Source: JBFWIW01 sp050253535 (GTDB taxonomy: Bacteria > Bacillota > Clostridia > Oscillospirales > Oscillospiraceae). Taken from it: a stretch of 5,957 bases of DNA. The number at the start of each line of letters is the position of its first letter. The stretch's first letter is position 1. Location of the stretch: contig JBFWIW010000100.1 in the NCBI GenBank assembly GCA_050253535.1, positions 1-5,957 of the forward strand, read 5' to 3'. This document shows positions 5,600-5,957 of this stretch, piece by piece. The position numbers and the translations under genes are program-made. Below the pieces are notes generated by a model. The model was not told the origin of the DNA, ran no database searches, and was given only the letters and a program-made list of their open reading frames with translations.

Positions 5600-5740
5600 T
5601 TTTACAACAATTTTACTGCAACAAAGGTTTTTATACATTTTACGCCGAATAAATGAATATCTCTTTTTACAACAAAAACAAATTATTGTAGTAAAAATTT
5701 ACTACAATTTCCGCGACGACTTATTTTATAACAACATTTT
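5600..5740 (+). repeat. Cluster of TTTTAC-A-ACAA-like degenerate repeats
   Basis: Related motifs occur at 5600-5614 (TTTTACAACAATTTT), 5611-5625 (TTTTACTGCAACAAA), 5664-5678 (TTTTTACAACAAAAA), 5698-5710 (TTTACTACAATTT, also inverted at 5683-5695) and 5724-5740 (TTTTATAACAACATTTT). They share the core TTTAC/TnACAA, and the palindrome consists of two inverted copies. The cluster suggests repeated binding by one protein. Low sequence complexity in an AT-rich stretch weakens the case. Confidence 0.45.
5685..5708. repeat. 24-bp perfect palindrome in upstream region
   Basis: ATTGTAGTAAA (5685-5695) and TTTACTACAAT (5698-5708) are exact reverse complements separated by AA. It is too AT-rich and lacks a clear U tract for a strong terminator, so a protein-binding dyad is likelier: an operator for the downstream genes or a centromere site for ParB. 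Which one cannot be told from the sequence. Confidence 0.6.
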
Positions 5741-5746
5741 GGTATA

Positions 5747-5785
5747 AAAAATCCCTTGAAAATTCAGTATTTTCAAGGGATTTTT
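5747..5785. terminator. Bidirectional intrinsic terminator after tRNA-Ser
   Basis: The perfect 17-bp inverted repeat AAAAATCCCTTGAAAAT (5747-5763) / ATTTTCAAGGGATTTTT (5769-5785) encloses a 5-base loop (TCAGT). Both outer ends are A/T runs, so RNA in either direction forms a hairpin followed by a U tract. On the minus strand it ends the tRNA-Ser transcript and insulates the AT-rich region and repA side from it. The last base is shared with the tRNA CCA. Confidence 0.9.
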
Positions 5786-5873
5786 GGCGGAGAGGGCGGG
5801 ATTCGAACCCGCGTGCGATTGCTCGCAAACTGATTTCGAGTCAGCCCCGTTATGACCACTTCGATACCTCTCC
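5785..5873 (-). tRNA. tRNA-Ser (anticodon CGA)
   Basis: Read on the minus strand, the acceptor stem is GGAGAGG (5873-5867) pairing perfectly with CCTCTCC (5795-5789), followed by discriminator G and an encoded CCA (5787-5785). The anticodon loop is CTCGAAA, giving CGA, which reads the serine codon UCG. The long variable arm TGCGA-GCAA-TCGCA marks a class II serine tRNA. The T arm GCGGG-TTCGAAT-CCCGC is a perfect 5-bp stem. Nothing looks degraded, so it should be functional. Its 3' end directly meets a strong terminator. The 3' ends of tRNA genes are common integration sites for mobile elements, and the replication genes begin on that side. Confidence 0.96.
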
Positions 5874-5907
5874 GTATAGATATTCAGTTTTTCAGAATGC
5901 TTTTACA

Positions 5908-5957
5908 TGATTTCGAGTCAAGGCTGTTATGACAACTTCGAGATGGCTTCCCTAAGG
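5908..5957 (-). pseudogene. Degenerate 5'-half copy of tRNA-Ser
   Basis: The segment 5908-5944 matches 5831-5867 of the tRNA-Ser at about 30 of 37 positions, including 13 exact bases across the anticodon loop (TGATTTCGAGTCA) and the D-arm core. The acceptor-side bases differ (GAAGCCA against GGAGAGG), and no variable arm, T arm or matching 3' acceptor follows, so it cannot fold as a tRNA. It lies exactly 77 bp upstream of the intact gene's equivalent position. It looks like a decayed tandem copy or the trace of an earlier recombination. The window edge cuts off anything further upstream. Confidence 0.6.

Larger units (their letters stand above)
5533..5746. other. AT-rich non-coding region upstream of the replication operon
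   Basis: This stretch of 214 bp holds no convincing gene on either strand. The plus-strand frame at 5453-5656 is a shadow without a ribosome site. The region must contain the promoter for the minus-strand operon. A possible -10 TATAAA is at 5635-5630 on the minus strand, but no good -35 is paired with it, so no promoter is called with confidence. It also holds the palindrome and repeats listed separately. Confidence 0.6.

Noticed and set aside
5579..5622. TTGCAG...TCTGTA and TTGTTG...ATGTAA as sigma-A promoters for the operon
   Set aside because: Spacing is acceptable but the -10 hexamers are poor, and such matches are expected by chance in AT-rich DNA, so no promoter was called.
5453..5656. 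67-codon plus-strand frame reaching into the AT-rich region
   Set aside because: It is half antisense to the 127-aa gene, its remainder is low-complexity Phe/Tyr-rich translation of AT-rich DNA, and no ribosome site precedes it.

Overview
The window reads as one end of an integrated or plasmid-like mobile element from a low-to-mid GC Gram-positive bacterium, most likely a gut-type Clostridia (Lachnospiraceae/Oscillospiraceae range). The reasons are strong AGGAGG-type ribosome binding sites before nearly every gene, a RepA_N/DUF6017-type replication initiator, DUF3846 and DUF4406-like accessory proteins, and a Clostridia-style tRNA-Ser. The assignment comes from recognising families by eye, not from a database search. 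All nine protein genes and the tRNA lie on the minus strand, so transcription runs from high to low coordinates.

Right end (5533-5957): a complete tRNA-Ser(CGA) with encoded CCA (5785-5873). Upstream of it, at the window edge, is a degenerate copy of its 5' half (5908-5957). Its 3' end abuts a perfect 17-bp-stem bidirectional terminator (5747-5785). Then comes an AT-rich non-coding stretch (5533-5746) with a 24-bp palindrome and several TTTTAC-A-ACAA-like repeats. This could be an element boundary at a tRNA gene plus a centromere or operator region.

Replication and partition (3300-5532 and on into parB): an unrecognised 127-aa gene, an intrinsic terminator or attenuator only a few bases before the RepA ribosome binding site, RepA (5097-4141), ParA (4124-3312) and ParB (3300-2359). 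An apparent replication origin lies inside repA: six 23-bp tandem iterons (five clear, one decayed), an AT-rich repeat segment and a perfect TTATCCACA DnaA box.

Accessory and transfer part (1-2347): DUF3846 protein, a DUF4406-like nucleoside-deoxyribosyltransferase-fold protein, a 74-aa helical and proline-rich protein, a CpaB/RcpC-like SAF-domain membrane protein and a TadZ/CpaE-like ATPase that runs off the left edge. The last two belong to the Tad/Flp pilus family, so the element probably continues leftward into a Tad-like secretion or pilus module.

From repA to the left edge, gene spacing is tight (from a 4-bp overlap to 32 bp) with no obvious internal terminator. A single long operon coupling replication, partition and the start of the transfer-like module is the simplest reading. 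No integrase, relaxase or VirB4/VirD4 gene is visible here, so conjugation itself is inferred and not shown.
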